56,990 nt of DNA from Mycolicibacterium sp. (GCF_017853185.1 NZ_JAFMJZ010000004.1:1-56990); one strand, 5' to 3'; numbered from the stretch's first letter, positions 37,401 to 45,367 are shown. Notes: a model not told the origin generated them from the sequence alone. Numbers and translations: made by a program.

Positions 37401-37795
37401 GTGGCCGCAGGCGCGGTCACGGCGGCGGCATTACCGCTGCCCGGCTTCTTGACCGCCGCGCTTCGTACCGGACCACCCGCGGCCCGCAGTGTTGAGGGCC
37501 TGGCCGACGCCGCGGCGGGACCGGACTGGGTACGGGATTTCGACCGTGCCGGATTGGCCTGCTGCGGGGCGGAGGCCGCCTCCGAACCTGCCGACCGGGC
37601 GGAGTCCGCCGATGCCACGGCCGGCAGCGCGACGGCTGCCGCGCCGAGGCCCAGGGCGACCGCGGAGGCGCCCATCCAGGCCAGCATTCTGAGGTGCCCC
37701 GGGTGCCTCGGCAGTGTCAACCCGCCGAACTCGGGCGGAAGAATCCGCATGTTCGGAGCCTTGACCGCCTCGGAACGCCGGCACACCATCGACAC
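34439..37795 (-). CDS. Secreted PGRS-repeat protein with C-terminal C39-like cysteine peptidase domain
   Basis: This is a predicted exported protein of 1118 residues. After an N-region of about 40 residues, a signal helix (WMGASAVALGLGAAAVALP) ends at VASADS. An Ala/Ser-rich linker follows to about 150, then about 540 residues of GGNGG-type PGRS repeats (220-735). A cadherin-like segment (YGTVVRDLTTGLFTYTP) comes next, and then a domain like peptidase C39: Cys930 in SYYNCVLMASAM, His1065 in RYNHQIQVL and Asn1082/Asp1083 in VYVNDSALKSGG. No PE domain is present. GTG 37795 is chosen because GGGAGG lies 5 nt upstream; ATG 37789 and 37750 are alternatives. Peptidase activity is unproven. Confidence 0.75.
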   Translation of the reverse strand: MSMVCRRSEAVKAPNMRILPPEFGGLTLPRHPGHLRMLAWMGASAVALGLGAAAVALPAVASADSARSAGSEAASAPQQANPARSKSRTQSGPAAASARPSTLRAAGGPVRSAAVKKPGSGNAAAVTAPAATTPVARASLTASAVSTPTAAAVGIGGGLDSLLSVFFRNGTAADPNAGLIMGNGFTFTADSCTGTTACNGGNGGLFGNGGDGFNGGNGGAAGWFGNGGNGGAGIALLNNGAGGNGGAAGLIAGNGGNGGAGVQTAAGATGGRGGSAGLFGNGGNGGSAGVAMGTAGALGGAGGRGGVFTGNGGNGGTGGDAVAFSGTAGDGGNGGDTGLLSLGGIAGNGGVGGKAGFAGKGGDGGNSGTLSLYSTGGNGGDGGRSPGLAYELDLGGNGGNGGIGGLWMGSGGNGGAGGYGGGDGGNGGSVGTLSVFGRGGNGGNGAIGQEGRQGEYGILTDPTGKKGYAGTQGGSGGNGGNGSMVFGAGGNGGIGGQGGVGGEGGLGLTFRTSEAATTGNGIAGGNGGDGGDGGPGGALGGLPGSGAYLFVMQSNGVKGASGGGGTGGAGGDGGNGQDTQDLTKKGGAGGHGGLGGVGGEGGDGGDGGNGGIGGWGGYGGDGGTGADSGNGGNGGTGGAGGAGADGGMGGFGGKGRPGGSATGVNGNGGNGGNGGNGGNGGIGGSGGGEGGGGGLGGDFGFGGTSKSGYAGAPGVPGDVGDPGADGPATTPAAAALTAGTSPATASKALIAATDSAPQGPLAALAAAWNDLTRQLSYIFFNAAPSAAPSSGAQYGPAKQITVDVNAESNNGFAVTASVTTLPKYGTVVRDLTTGLFTYTPNQVFLPTGISDTFTVTVSNGATTTAGLSDFGSFVQGVLHSFAVALGTAKPDTITQQITVTVQGDKGSAGQFGGDVAELSKLWVKQSYYNCVLMASAMAAAQATGTQTVDEATVVRWAMELDSIVQPGRKMFLSTRLEIGAWPRDAALLMEKHWAVTTTNTTYGGGYTYDMFSGRYLATATAVDGQRALNDLNAALAQGKAITVGINNNSLYSSGTSNADLIRYNHQIQVLKVDLSAGKVYVNDSALKSGGREYTLSAFMKAWQASNYDLTTVTKITAA
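35620..37210 (-). repeat. PGRS-type Gly-Gly-Asn repeat tract
   Basis: Within the preceding gene, about 1.6 kb consists of imperfect repeats of a GGNGG unit in the protein, seen on the plus strand as CCGCCGTTGCCGCCG-like blocks. The units are interrupted by short non-glycine loops, as in PE_PGRS proteins, where they form glycine-rich PGII sandwiches. The tract is prone to recombination and to assembly error, so its exact length deserves caution. Confidence 0.9.
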
Positions 37796-37923
37796 AGATA
37801 CCTCCCGAATCCGGCCCGCCCTCAACACGGGTCTTGCGGCCCTAACAGTTCTATCGGCGGAGGCGGATCCGATAGGGGCTTACGGCCCAAACCTGCGTGA
37901 TCCGGACCACGTCACCGTCATTC

Positions 37924-38583
37924 CTACGGCAGGCGCCCCGCGACGAATCCGGCGGCCTCTTCATTGAACGGTGGGAGTTGATAACCGTCGTGGGCGAGCC
38001 GGTCGCGGCCGGTCGGGGAGCAGATCGGGTCGCCCGGATTGCACAGGTCGATGGCCCGGCCGGCGAACGAACCCGCGGTTGACAGCGGGGTGCCGAAGCG
38101 AGCCGAAGGGTTGCCGAACACCGCTGCGGCGGTGACCTTGTCCGCGAACGGCGGCGCGAGCGGCGGCGCCGAGCCGATCTCGCCGATGGTGTCGCCCAAC
38201 GGGGGCACCGCCGCCAGCATGGCCATCACGGCAGCACCCTGGGAGAAGCCGCCGAGAACGATCTGGGTCGCGGGGCAACGACTGGCCACGGCCACGATCT
38301 GAGCGGCAGCGTCGTTGGCGCCCTCGGCGGTGGTGAGGAAGTTGAAGCTGGCCGGATAATTCACCGCATACGCCTCGAGGGTGCGGCCGCCGAGTTGCGG
38401 AGCGAGGGTGTCGACGAACGACTGCCCCACCCGGCCCAGGCCGGGCGGTTCGCCGGTGCCGCGCGCGAAGACGACCTCGACGTCGGGGCAGGGTTCGATC
38501 GCGGCGTGTGCCGGTGCCGGAACGACGACCGCGGTCAGCGCCACCGTCGCCGCACCCAGGCCACGCGTCATCCAGGTCATCAT
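37924..38583 (-). CDS. Cutinase-family secreted esterase (CULP-like)
   Basis: This is an exported serine esterase of 219 residues. The signal peptide ends at APAHAAIEP. The mature part has the cutinase pattern: PCPDVEVVFARGTGE, YPASFNF, the nucleophile elbow GGFSQGA (Ser near residue 114), the acid in DLCNPGDPIC and a C-terminal histidine in AHDGYQ. Four cysteines can form the two usual disulfides. Mycobacterial cutinase-like proteins hydrolyse medium-chain esters, and some act on phospholipids or trehalose dimycolate; the substrate here is unknown. Starts at 38583, 38580 and 38571 are all in frame and no clear RBS separates them. Confidence 0.92.
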   Translation of the reverse strand: MMTWMTRGLGAATVALTAVVVPAPAHAAIEPCPDVEVVFARGTGEPPGLGRVGQSFVDTLAPQLGGRTLEAYAVNYPASFNFLTTAEGANDAAAQIVAVASRCPATQIVLGGFSQGAAVMAMLAAVPPLGDTIGEIGSAPPLAPPFADKVTAAAVFGNPSARFGTPLSTAGSFAGRAIDLCNPGDPICSPTGRDRLAHDGYQLPPFNEEAAGFVAGRLP

Positions 38584-38609
38584 GCGCCGGAGATTAACAG
38601 CACCGGCGG

Positions 38610-40670
38610 CTAGTTCACCGGCAGGAACCTCACCGGATCGGCCAGTGTCACGCTCGCCGGCACATCGCCGGCCCGGGTGGCGGTGATGGGCGTCTTGTAG
38701 ACCGTCCCCCGGCTCCCGCACTGGTCGGTCAGCACAGTCGTCGTCTCGATGCCGGTCAGCGATCCGTCCGGCTGGGGGATCAGCGAGCGACTGATGGCGC
38801 TGACATCCGCATCGGGATCGCCGGACGGGCATGGCTGGGGCGGCTGTAGATAGGCGGTGTCCTGCCAGCGGCCCTCGGTGAAGGTCAGAACTTCGGCGAT
38901 TCCGTTGCCCCGACTCCTGTCCTTGTCGTCGAGGGCGACTCCGGTTGCGGCACAGCCCTTCTCCGTGCAGAACGATCGGAATGCCCACCATTGCGACTTG
39001 TCAGCGGCGGCACCCGATGAGCGTCCATCGACGATCTGTTTCGAGTAGTCGAAGTCGATCCGAAATACCCCGTCCAGTGTGGCGGTGGACTTGTCGGTGA
39101 CCGGGGCGGCACCCGGCGGCGCGGCCGGCACGGCGGCCGGATCGGCCAACTCCACGCCGTCAGGGGACTCGCCGATCCGCATCGCAGTGAAGGGCACTTC
39201 GACGACCGATCCGGCCAGTCCGCACTCGTTGGTCAGGACCGTGGTTGTTTGAACGCCGCGCAGGCTGCCGTCAGGTTGCGGCACCATGCTCCAGACCGAC
39301 ACCTCGGTGTCCGAACCGGGCCCGGGCGGAGCTCCGTTGCGGAAGCAGAGTGGGTGGTCGACCGAGGCCGGCGTGCCGGCTTCCTCCCAGCGCCCGTCGG
39401 CGAATCGGAGTTCGGTTGTGCGGGAGGGCGTTCGGGCGGCCGTGAGGTTGCCCTTGTCCAGTGCGGTGCCGGTGGCCGCGCACCCGGACGGGCTGCACTG
39501 CGATCGGAACGCCCAGAAACTGACCTCGGCGTTGCCGGTCTGGGACGGCCAGGGGTCGGGCGCGCCGTTGTGAAGTTGTTGTGCGCCTTGATAATTCAAA
39601 CGGTAGGTCCCGTCCAGGATCATCTGCTGGGCCGGCGCCCCGGCGGTGACGTTGTCGCCGGCGTGCCGGAAGTGCCTGACGACGACGAAGGTCCCCAGGC
39701 TCGCGGCCAGGATGACGGTCGCGGTCAACAGCAGCGACGCCCACTGCCGGAAGGACGTGCCCGGGGACTCGGGTGGGCCGACCAGTGCTGCAGTGGGTGC
39801 GTTCCACACCGGTGCCGGCATCGGCGTCGCCCGGGCCTGATCGGCCAGTGCAGCAGCGAAGTCGGCGCACCGCGGGTAGCGCCGGGCGGGATCCTTGGCC
39901 AGGGCTCTGGCCAGGACCGGGTCGAGTCGGGCCAGTTCCGGACGGAAGTCCGACAACCTCGGGGGCGCCGCGTTGAGATGCCTGCTGATCACCATCGCGG
40001 CATTGGGGTGCGGGAACAGTTCCGTTCCGGTCAGCAGATGGAAGGCCGTCGCCGCCAACGCGTACTGATCGGCGCGGCCGTCGAAGGAATCACCGATGAG
40101 TTGCTCCGGCGCGGCGTAGGCGGCCGTGCCCACGGTCATGTTCGCATCGGTGAGCTTCACCGTCTCGTTGATCTCGCGGGCAACCCCGAAGTCCGTCAGC
40201 GCGATCCGCTGCTCAGCGGTGCCCAGCTTCGAACACAAGATGTTGGCGGGCTTGACATCCCGATGTGCCATGCCGCGGGCGTGGATGGCGTCGAGGGCGG
40301 AGCCGACGGCCGCGATGATCGCCACCACATCGTCGATCGGCATCCCCGCCGGGTATCGGGTCCGCAGCAGTTCGGCGGCGTCGGGGCCGTCGACGTAGTC
40401 CATCGAGATCCACAGCCGGCCGTCGGCTTCGCCCCGGTCGTGCAGTGCGACAAGGTTGGGATGCCAGACTCCGGCCGCCAGTTCGGCCTCGCGCTGGAAC
40501 CGCTGGCGGTATTCGTCATTGCGGGTGTAACTGGCGGGCAGGACTTTCAGCGCCTCCTGACGGGGCAGACGCGGGTGGTCGACGAGGTAGACCTCACCCA
40601 TTCCGCCTACGCCGATGCGTCGCACGATCTGAAATCCTGCGAACGTCGCGCCCGGCTCCACAGCCACCAC
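38610..40670 (-). CDS. Transmembrane Ser/Thr protein kinase with duplicated Cys-containing sensor domain
   Basis: This is an eukaryotic-like kinase of 686 residues. The kinase domain (about 10-275) has the glycine loop IGVGGMGEVYL, lysine in EALKVL, catalytic loop HRDVKPANIL, DFG in TDFGVAREI and AAPEQ. A juxtamembrane linker leads to one transmembrane helix (about 308-332). The external part is two tandem copies (about 348-510 and 526-686) of a domain that opens LDGTYRL/LDGVFRI, includes FWAFRS..C....CAATG and ends TTTVLT..CG; each copy holds four cysteines. Ligand and substrates are unknown. It is divergent from the fucosidase gene, with 53 bp between starts. Confidence 0.93.
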   Translation of the reverse strand: MVAVEPGATFAGFQIVRRIGVGGMGEVYLVDHPRLPRQEALKVLPASYTRNDEYRQRFQREAELAAGVWHPNLVALHDRGEADGRLWISMDYVDGPDAAELLRTRYPAGMPIDDVVAIIAAVGSALDAIHARGMAHRDVKPANILCSKLGTAEQRIALTDFGVAREINETVKLTDANMTVGTAAYAAPEQLIGDSFDGRADQYALAATAFHLLTGTELFPHPNAAMVISRHLNAAPPRLSDFRPELARLDPVLARALAKDPARRYPRCADFAAALADQARATPMPAPVWNAPTAALVGPPESPGTSFRQWASLLLTATVILAASLGTFVVVRHFRHAGDNVTAGAPAQQMILDGTYRLNYQGAQQLHNGAPDPWPSQTGNAEVSFWAFRSQCSPSGCAATGTALDKGNLTAARTPSRTTELRFADGRWEEAGTPASVDHPLCFRNGAPPGPGSDTEVSVWSMVPQPDGSLRGVQTTTVLTNECGLAGSVVEVPFTAMRIGESPDGVELADPAAVPAAPPGAAPVTDKSTATLDGVFRIDFDYSKQIVDGRSSGAAADKSQWWAFRSFCTEKGCAATGVALDDKDRSRGNGIAEVLTFTEGRWQDTAYLQPPQPCPSGDPDADVSAISRSLIPQPDGSLTGIETTTVLTDQCGSRGTVYKTPITATRAGDVPASVTLADPVRFLPVN

Positions 40671-40723
40671 TCAACCACCCCCAAGGGGTCCTGAGCGCCG
40701 TGATCGGGCGATAACCTGCAGAC

Positions 40724-42184
40724 ATGTACGAGCCCACCTGGGATTCCGTGGCCACCCACCCGCTGCCCGGCTGGTACGACGACGCCAAACTCGGGGTGTT
40801 CCTGCACTGGGGGCTGTACTCGGTGCCGGGGTGGGCGCCGCAGGTCCCCGATATCCAGGAGCTGCTCAAGGACAAGGGGCCCGCCGAAATGCTGCGGGAC
40901 AACCCGTACGCCGAGTGGTACCTCAACAGCAGCCGCATCGAGGGCAGTCCGACCTGGGAACACCAGCGCCAGACCTACGGACCGCAGGCCACCTACGACG
41001 ACTTCGTCCCGGTGTTCGACGACGGCACCGCCGGGGCCGACATGGGCGCGATCGCCGCGGTCTGCCGCGATGCCGGCGCGGGCTACGTCGTGCTGACGAC
41101 CAAGCACCATGAGGGTTTCTGTCTGTGGCCCACTGCGCTCGAACATCCGCGCAGGGGCCGCTATCACTCCCGCCGTGACATCGTCGGTGATCTGACCCGC
41201 GCCGTTCGCGAGGCCGGGATGCGGATGGGGCTGTACTACTCCGGCGGTTACGACTGGCCGTACAACGACGCCCTGCTGACCAATCCCGCAGACAGCTTCC
41301 TCGCCGTTCCGCACACCCCCGACTACGTCGACTACGCGACGGCGCATGTGCGTGAACTGATCGCCAATTATCAGCCGTCGGTGCTGTGGAACGACATCTG
41401 CTGGCCGGCCGGTGGCGATCTGCCCGCTCTGTTCGCCGAGTACTACAACGCCGTCCCGGACGGTGTGATCAACGACCGCTGGATCGAGCCGCCGCAGCAC
41501 CGTGGTGCGGTGGCTGACGGCCTTGCCCGGGCGGGAGGCGCACTGCTGCAACGGTTCTGGTCGCTGGTGCCGGACAGCTACAAGTCGTTGACCTTCCCGG
41601 CGAACCACCACTTCGACTTCCGGACGCCGGAGTACGCGCAGTTCGACACCGTCCAGGACAAGAAGTGGGAGTCCACCCGCGGCGTCGGTCACTCGTTCGG
41701 CGCCAACCGCAACGAGCGGCCCGAGGACATCGTCACCGTGACCGAACTGGTGCGGTCCTTCGCCGACATCGTCTCCAAGAACGGCAATCTGCTCATCGGC
41801 GTGGGCCCCGATCAGTACGGCCGGTTGCCCGATGAGCAACTCGCGCCGTTGCGCGGACTGGGGTCGTGGCTGCGGGTCAACGGCGAGGCGATCTACCGCA
41901 CCCGGCCCTGGCTGATCCCGCAGACCACCACGAGTGCGGGCACCGGGGTGCGGTTCACCGCAGGCGACGGCCGCGTCAATGCGATCCTGCTCGACGTGTC
42001 GGAGCCGGAGTTGACCCTGCGCGGGGTCGACGCATCCGGTGTGAGCGGGGTCCGCCTGCTCGGTCTCGACGAGGCGGTGGACTTCAGCATCGACGACGGC
42101 GCACTGACCGTCCGACTGCCTGAGCGGATGCCGGTGTCACCGGCGCACGTCCTGGCACTGCAGGGCGAACTGTGGCCGGGCTAG
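40724..42184 (+). CDS. Alpha-L-fucosidase (GH29 family)
   Basis: This is a glycoside hydrolase of 486 residues with no signal peptide, so probably cytoplasmic. GH29 features are KLGVFLHWGLYSVPGW near the start, VVLTTKHHEGFCLW around residue 125, and the nucleophile Asp224 in VLWNDICWP, followed by SFGANRNE and NGNLLIGVGPD. A C-terminal beta domain completes the fold. It should release terminal L-fucose from glycans or fucosylated glycolipids. The ATG at 40724 is 20 bp after a possible -10 (GATAAC). Its stop codon overlaps the stop of the convergent DUF3060 gene in a shared CTAG. Confidence 0.92.
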   Translation: MYEPTWDSVATHPLPGWYDDAKLGVFLHWGLYSVPGWAPQVPDIQELLKDKGPAEMLRDNPYAEWYLNSSRIEGSPTWEHQRQTYGPQATYDDFVPVFDDGTAGADMGAIAAVCRDAGAGYVVLTTKHHEGFCLWPTALEHPRRGRYHSRRDIVGDLTRAVREAGMRMGLYYSGGYDWPYNDALLTNPADSFLAVPHTPDYVDYATAHVRELIANYQPSVLWNDICWPAGGDLPALFAEYYNAVPDGVINDRWIEPPQHRGAVADGLARAGGALLQRFWSLVPDSYKSLTFPANHHFDFRTPEYAQFDTVQDKKWESTRGVGHSFGANRNERPEDIVTVTELVRSFADIVSKNGNLLIGVGPDQYGRLPDEQLAPLRGLGSWLRVNGEAIYRTRPWLIPQTTTSAGTGVRFTAGDGRVNAILLDVSEPELTLRGVDASGVSGVRLLGLDEAVDFSIDDGALTVRLPERMPVSPAHVLALQGELWPG

Positions 42185-42813
42185 CCGCGTTCGAGGGTGT
42201 TGTTCATCCCGGACTTGGTGAGGTCCGGATCGCCACTGCGAAACGTCACGACGTTGTTGAAGCCGGATACGACGATCGCGTCGGACTCCTCGATGGTCAC
42301 GGTGTTGCCGACGCCGGAGACGTCGACGCGGGCGCAGTGACCGGTCAGGATGACCTTGTTGTCCACGCCGCTGACGCTGACGCCGCGCGACCGGCAGTCG
42401 TACCTCTCGGCCTTGCCGACGCCGGCGACGCTGATGTCGCCACCGGTGTCCTGGGGCGGGACGTAGGTCCGGGGGACCTGCGTCTGCGTGGCTGAGGGCA
42501 ACGTCACTGAGGGTGGCAGAGCTGAGGGCGGGGGAGCGGCGGTGAACGAACCGCCCCCGCCGGCGACCTCCGCGGTGGTCGCTCGGCCTGCCACCGGCTT
42601 GCCGTCGGAGGCCACCCGCTCGACGAGCATCGCGCCGCCGCCGATCACCAACCCCAGGACCAGCAGCCCCAACAGGATCCAACCGAGCCGCATACCGGCG
42701 CTCCGCCGCTGCAGAGCCGGCTCGGTTCCCGGGCCGTATTCGGTCGCGGCGGCCGCGTTCGCGAGCCCCCGCTCAAGATCCCGGACACGCTGTTCCGGAT
42801 CGCCGTCGGTCAT
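42181..42813 (-). CDS. Membrane-anchored DUF3060 protein
   Basis: This 210-residue protein has a short cytoplasmic N-terminus (DPEQRVRDLERGLANAA), one transmembrane helix (about 43-65), a Pro/Ser/Thr-rich linker and a C-terminal DUF3060 beta-repeat domain (about 135-205). That domain has the family pattern DCRSRGVSVSGVDNKVILTG followed by VDVSGVGNTVTIEE and similar rungs. DUF3060 is common in mycobacteria and has no known function; the rungs suggest a small beta-solenoid outside the membrane. The stop shares four bases with the fucosidase stop. Confidence 0.85.
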   Translation of the reverse strand: MTDGDPEQRVRDLERGLANAAAATEYGPGTEPALQRRSAGMRLGWILLGLLVLGLVIGGGAMLVERVASDGKPVAGRATTAEVAGGGGSFTAAPPPSALPPSVTLPSATQTQVPRTYVPPQDTGGDISVAGVGKAERYDCRSRGVSVSGVDNKVILTGHCARVDVSGVGNTVTIEESDAIVVSGFNNVVTFRSGDPDLTKSGMNNTLERG

Positions 42814-42928
42814 CGCCCGTCATCATTCATCGCCCGTCATCATTCATCGTGGTAACTATCCCGCACCGGTGTTACTTTTCCTACGGGTGTTCTCAGATTT
42901 GCTGGTCGCGACGAAGGGAGCGGCGGGG

Positions 42929-43933
42929 ATGAGGGTCTTGCTGCCGCACCAGCTCCTCGAAGAGAAGGTGAAGTCCGACTTCGACCACGAGGTCCGGCGA
43001 AAGTTCTTCCGCGGCTTGGACTTTGCCGGTCCGGAGGGTGACCCGGGCTGGTTCGGTCCGAAGAGCGCGGTCTGGCATGTGCACTCCCATACCTCCGCGC
43101 TGATCTTCGGCCTGCAATGTGCTGCGTTCATGGAACGGTTGGACCCGTCGATCTATTGGATGGGCTCGGACCACTCGCGCGTCGTCGAACGCGATGCGGA
43201 CGGCGTGCCGACCGGAAAGCTCGACGCGGAGGGCGCCTCCGTCCGGTTGGCGCACTCGCTGGCGTTCTTCATCGGGACGGCGTACGGGTCGACGAGGACC
43301 GCCGAGAAGGTCGCTCAGACGGTGCGGTCCATGCATCACACGGTCAAGGGTGTTCGGCCCGACGGCCTGCCCTATGACGCCGATGACCCGGAATGGCTGC
43401 GCTGGAACTACGCCACGGTGGTGTGGGGGATCGCGACCGCGCACCAGATGTATCACCCGGCCCCACTGCCTGACATCGACGACTACTACCGCGAGTTCGT
43501 CCGGGTCGGCCACGCACTGGGCGGAACCGACCTGCCCACCACCAAGGCCGAGACGTTGGAGTGCCTGAAGTCCTACCTGCCGCGACTGGCGTTGACCCAC
43601 GGTGCGGCACTGGCCACCGGGCCGGCCCTGCAGAGCAACCCGGACGTCCCGGCGGCGGCCAAGTTCTTCGACTGGGCGATCCGCGACGCGATGCCGCGAT
43701 GGGGCGCGGAGATGGTGATGTACCGGCCGCCGCATCCGGTCGAACGCGCCGCGCGACGGGCCGCGACATGGACCGCCATCAACGCCACCCAGATCGCTAT
43801 GGGGCCACTGCACGAGTTCGTGCAGGCTCGCCGACGGGTGGCAGGAGGGACTCTGGTCGACCACACCGACCCGTCGTACGTGGTCGGGGACGACCCGGTG
43901 CGCAGTCGCGATGCCGTCGAGCAGACGTTGTAG
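42929..43933 (+). CDS. MpaB-family oxygenase (DUF2236)
   Basis: This 334-residue protein matches the DUF2236/MpaB-like family, haem-containing oxygenases related to latex-clearing proteins. Seen are WFGPKSAVWHVHSHTSALI near residue 45, a long helical core with RSMHHTVKGVRPDG and YATVVWGIATAHQMY, and FVRVGHALGGTDLP. Several conserved histidines (WHVHSH, MHHTVKG, FVRVGH) could bind haem or metal. The substrate is unknown. The ATG at 42929 is preceded by AAGGGAG and GGGG; upstream in-frame codons give a compositionally odd extension. It is followed by the long AT-rich gap before the beta-propeller gene. Confidence 0.85.
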   Translation: MRVLLPHQLLEEKVKSDFDHEVRRKFFRGLDFAGPEGDPGWFGPKSAVWHVHSHTSALIFGLQCAAFMERLDPSIYWMGSDHSRVVERDADGVPTGKLDAEGASVRLAHSLAFFIGTAYGSTRTAEKVAQTVRSMHHTVKGVRPDGLPYDADDPEWLRWNYATVVWGIATAHQMYHPAPLPDIDDYYREFVRVGHALGGTDLPTTKAETLECLKSYLPRLALTHGAALATGPALQSNPDVPAAAKFFDWAIRDAMPRWGAEMVMYRPPHPVERAARRAATWTAINATQIAMGPLHEFVQARRRVAGGTLVDHTDPSYVVGDDPVRSRDAVEQTL

Positions 43934-44304
43934 CAGCGCCGGTCCGTAAGGAAAATTCTTAACAAATTCAGACACCCTCCAGCGGGGTGTGATTTAGAAC
44001 GCATTTGCCCGTTGGCGATGAGAAATTCTCAGCGAAAAACAAATCCCGTCGCTGCGTGCATTTCCGCAGGAGCAAATCTCTGCGATCTGCGTATTCCCGG
44101 TTTGCGGCCCCAGTGAAATAGCAAACACAGAGCTGAGCGGCGGCTGAGTCTATTGGGACGCAAGTGATCTGGACTGGAATTCTTTGTCGTAACCCGCCGT
44201 TAAACTAAACGTTGTCCGACAATGAAGTTGGAACCAGAAGTTATTCCGATTCGACGTGAAGGCCGACCGCGCCATGCGGTCCGGCCACCGGAGGTGAAGA
44301 AATC
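43934..44304 (+). promoter_or_regulatory. AT-rich 371-bp intergenic region upstream of the beta-propeller gene
   Basis: This gap has no convincing gene and is visibly richer in A/T than its flanks. It contains a hairpin ACACCC/GGGTGT (43972-43990), possibly terminating the upstream gene, the 13-nt palindrome TGAGAAATTCTCA (44019-44031), an ECF-sigma-like promoter (44176-44201) and a TTGTC-C-GACAA palindrome (44212-44222). In M. tuberculosis the orthologous Rv1057 promoter is reported to be controlled by TrcR, MprA and SigE, and TrcR prefers AT-rich DNA, which fits. Binding sites here are inferred by eye. Confidence 0.6.
44176..44201 (+). promoter_or_regulatory. Putative ECF-sigma (SigE-type) promoter
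   Basis: GGAATT (44176-44181) and CGTT (44198-44201) are separated by 16 bp, matching the layout of mycobacterial SigE/SigH promoters (GGAAC...CGTT). Transcription would start near 44208-44212, leaving a leader of about 95 nt. The -35 element has T where C is preferred, so it would be a moderate match. Confidence 0.42.
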
Positions 44305-45360
44305 ATGGCGAACACGATGGGCGCTAGCGCGGTTGCCGAACGGTCTTCCGACGCACTGTGGCTGGCTGCCCTGCCTGTCCCGCGGGTCACCGCGACCAAG
44401 GGCCGGCTGCCTGCCATGCGTCACACGACCGTCCGCCCCGCCGAAGGCGTGCTCTCCGCACTGCCCGGCGCCGTCACCGACATGGCGGTCAGCCCCGACG
44501 GCGGCCATCTGGTCGCCGCCCACTACGGCGACGACGCAGTGTCGGTCATCGACATCGCTACCCTGACGGTGCGCACCGTCATCGACGACATCGCCGAGCC
44601 GTATGCGATCGCGGCCGCGGACCGGATCTACGTGACCTCCGCTGCCGACGCCGAGGACAGCGTGGTCGCCGTGGATCCGAATGCCGGCGTCGCGCTGGCC
44701 GCCAAGGACATCACCGTGACCGCCCGCGGCCTCGCCGTGAGTCCTGCCGGCGACGTCCTGTTCGTGGCGCGCTGCGGTGACGCCGGAGCCGATATCGCCG
44801 CGATCGACGTCGAGAGCGGCGTGACCCGGTCCATCGCGTTGACCGGTGCTGCCGGTGCGACCGTCGACACCATCCGGGTCAGCGCTGACGGCAACACCCT
44901 CTACGCAGCCCTCACCACCGTCGCGGACAGCGCACTGATGGTCATCGACCTGCGCTCGGGCCGCATCGCGCATCGGGTCGCGATCCGCGGTTCCATCGGC
45001 GACATCGCCGCGCACCGCGACGGCCGCCGGGTGTTCGTCACCGGCTGGGACGTCGAACAGGGCGGGACCCTGACCGTGGTCGACGCAGTCTCCGGACGGG
45101 TGACCGGCACGGTCGCCCTCGGCGGTCCGGCGACCCAGGTCGTGCTCAGCGGCACCCGCGCCTACGTCGTCTCGGGAGACGACGTCTCGGTCGTCGACAT
45201 CGTCGCCGCACTCCGCGTCGTCGACACCTTCGAGATCGGCCGTCCGGTTTCCTGCGTGGCCCTGAGCCGCGACGAGTCCTGCCTCTACGTGGCCGATTAC
45301 GAGGGTTCCATCACCGCGCTCTCCGCCGCCGCCGCCGCTCAGTTGCGCGCCGCGTCCTAA
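44305..45360 (+). CDS. Beta-propeller (YVTN-type) protein, Rv1057-like
   Basis: This 351-residue protein is made of about seven WD/YVTN-like blades, each with a pattern like VSPDGGHLVAAHYGDDAVSVIDIAT or LSRDESCLYVADYEGS (quoted in part). No signal peptide or membrane helix is seen, so it is probably cytoplasmic and a protein-interaction platform. M. tuberculosis Rv1057, also a seven-bladed propeller, is stress-induced inside macrophages. The assignment rests on fold and on the neighbouring fadD14 block. ATG 44305 is preceded by GGAGGTGAAG. No enzymatic residues are evident. Confidence 0.85.
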   Translation: MANTMGASAVAERSSDALWLAALPVPRVTATKGRLPAMRHTTVRPAEGVLSALPGAVTDMAVSPDGGHLVAAHYGDDAVSVIDIATLTVRTVIDDIAEPYAIAAADRIYVTSAADAEDSVVAVDPNAGVALAAKDITVTARGLAVSPAGDVLFVARCGDAGADIAAIDVESGVTRSIALTGAAGATVDTIRVSADGNTLYAALTTVADSALMVIDLRSGRIAHRVAIRGSIGDIAAHRDGRRVFVTGWDVEQGGTLTVVDAVSGRVTGTVALGGPATQVVLSGTRAYVVSGDDVSVVDIVAALRVVDTFEIGRPVSCVALSRDESCLYVADYEGSITALSAAAAAQLRAAS

Positions 45361-45367
45361 ACCGCGG

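Noticed and set aside
34439-37795. Classification as a PE_PGRS protein
   Set aside because: There is no PE domain or YxxxD/E type VII export motif at the N-terminus; a signal-peptide-like hydrophobic segment is present instead.
44222-44566. Plus-strand ORF starting just after the putative ECF-sigma promoter and overlapping the beta-propeller gene
   Set aside because: After 44305 its sequence is an out-of-frame shadow of the propeller gene, rich in Pro/Ser/Cys/Trp. A short leader peptide cannot be excluded but is not supported.
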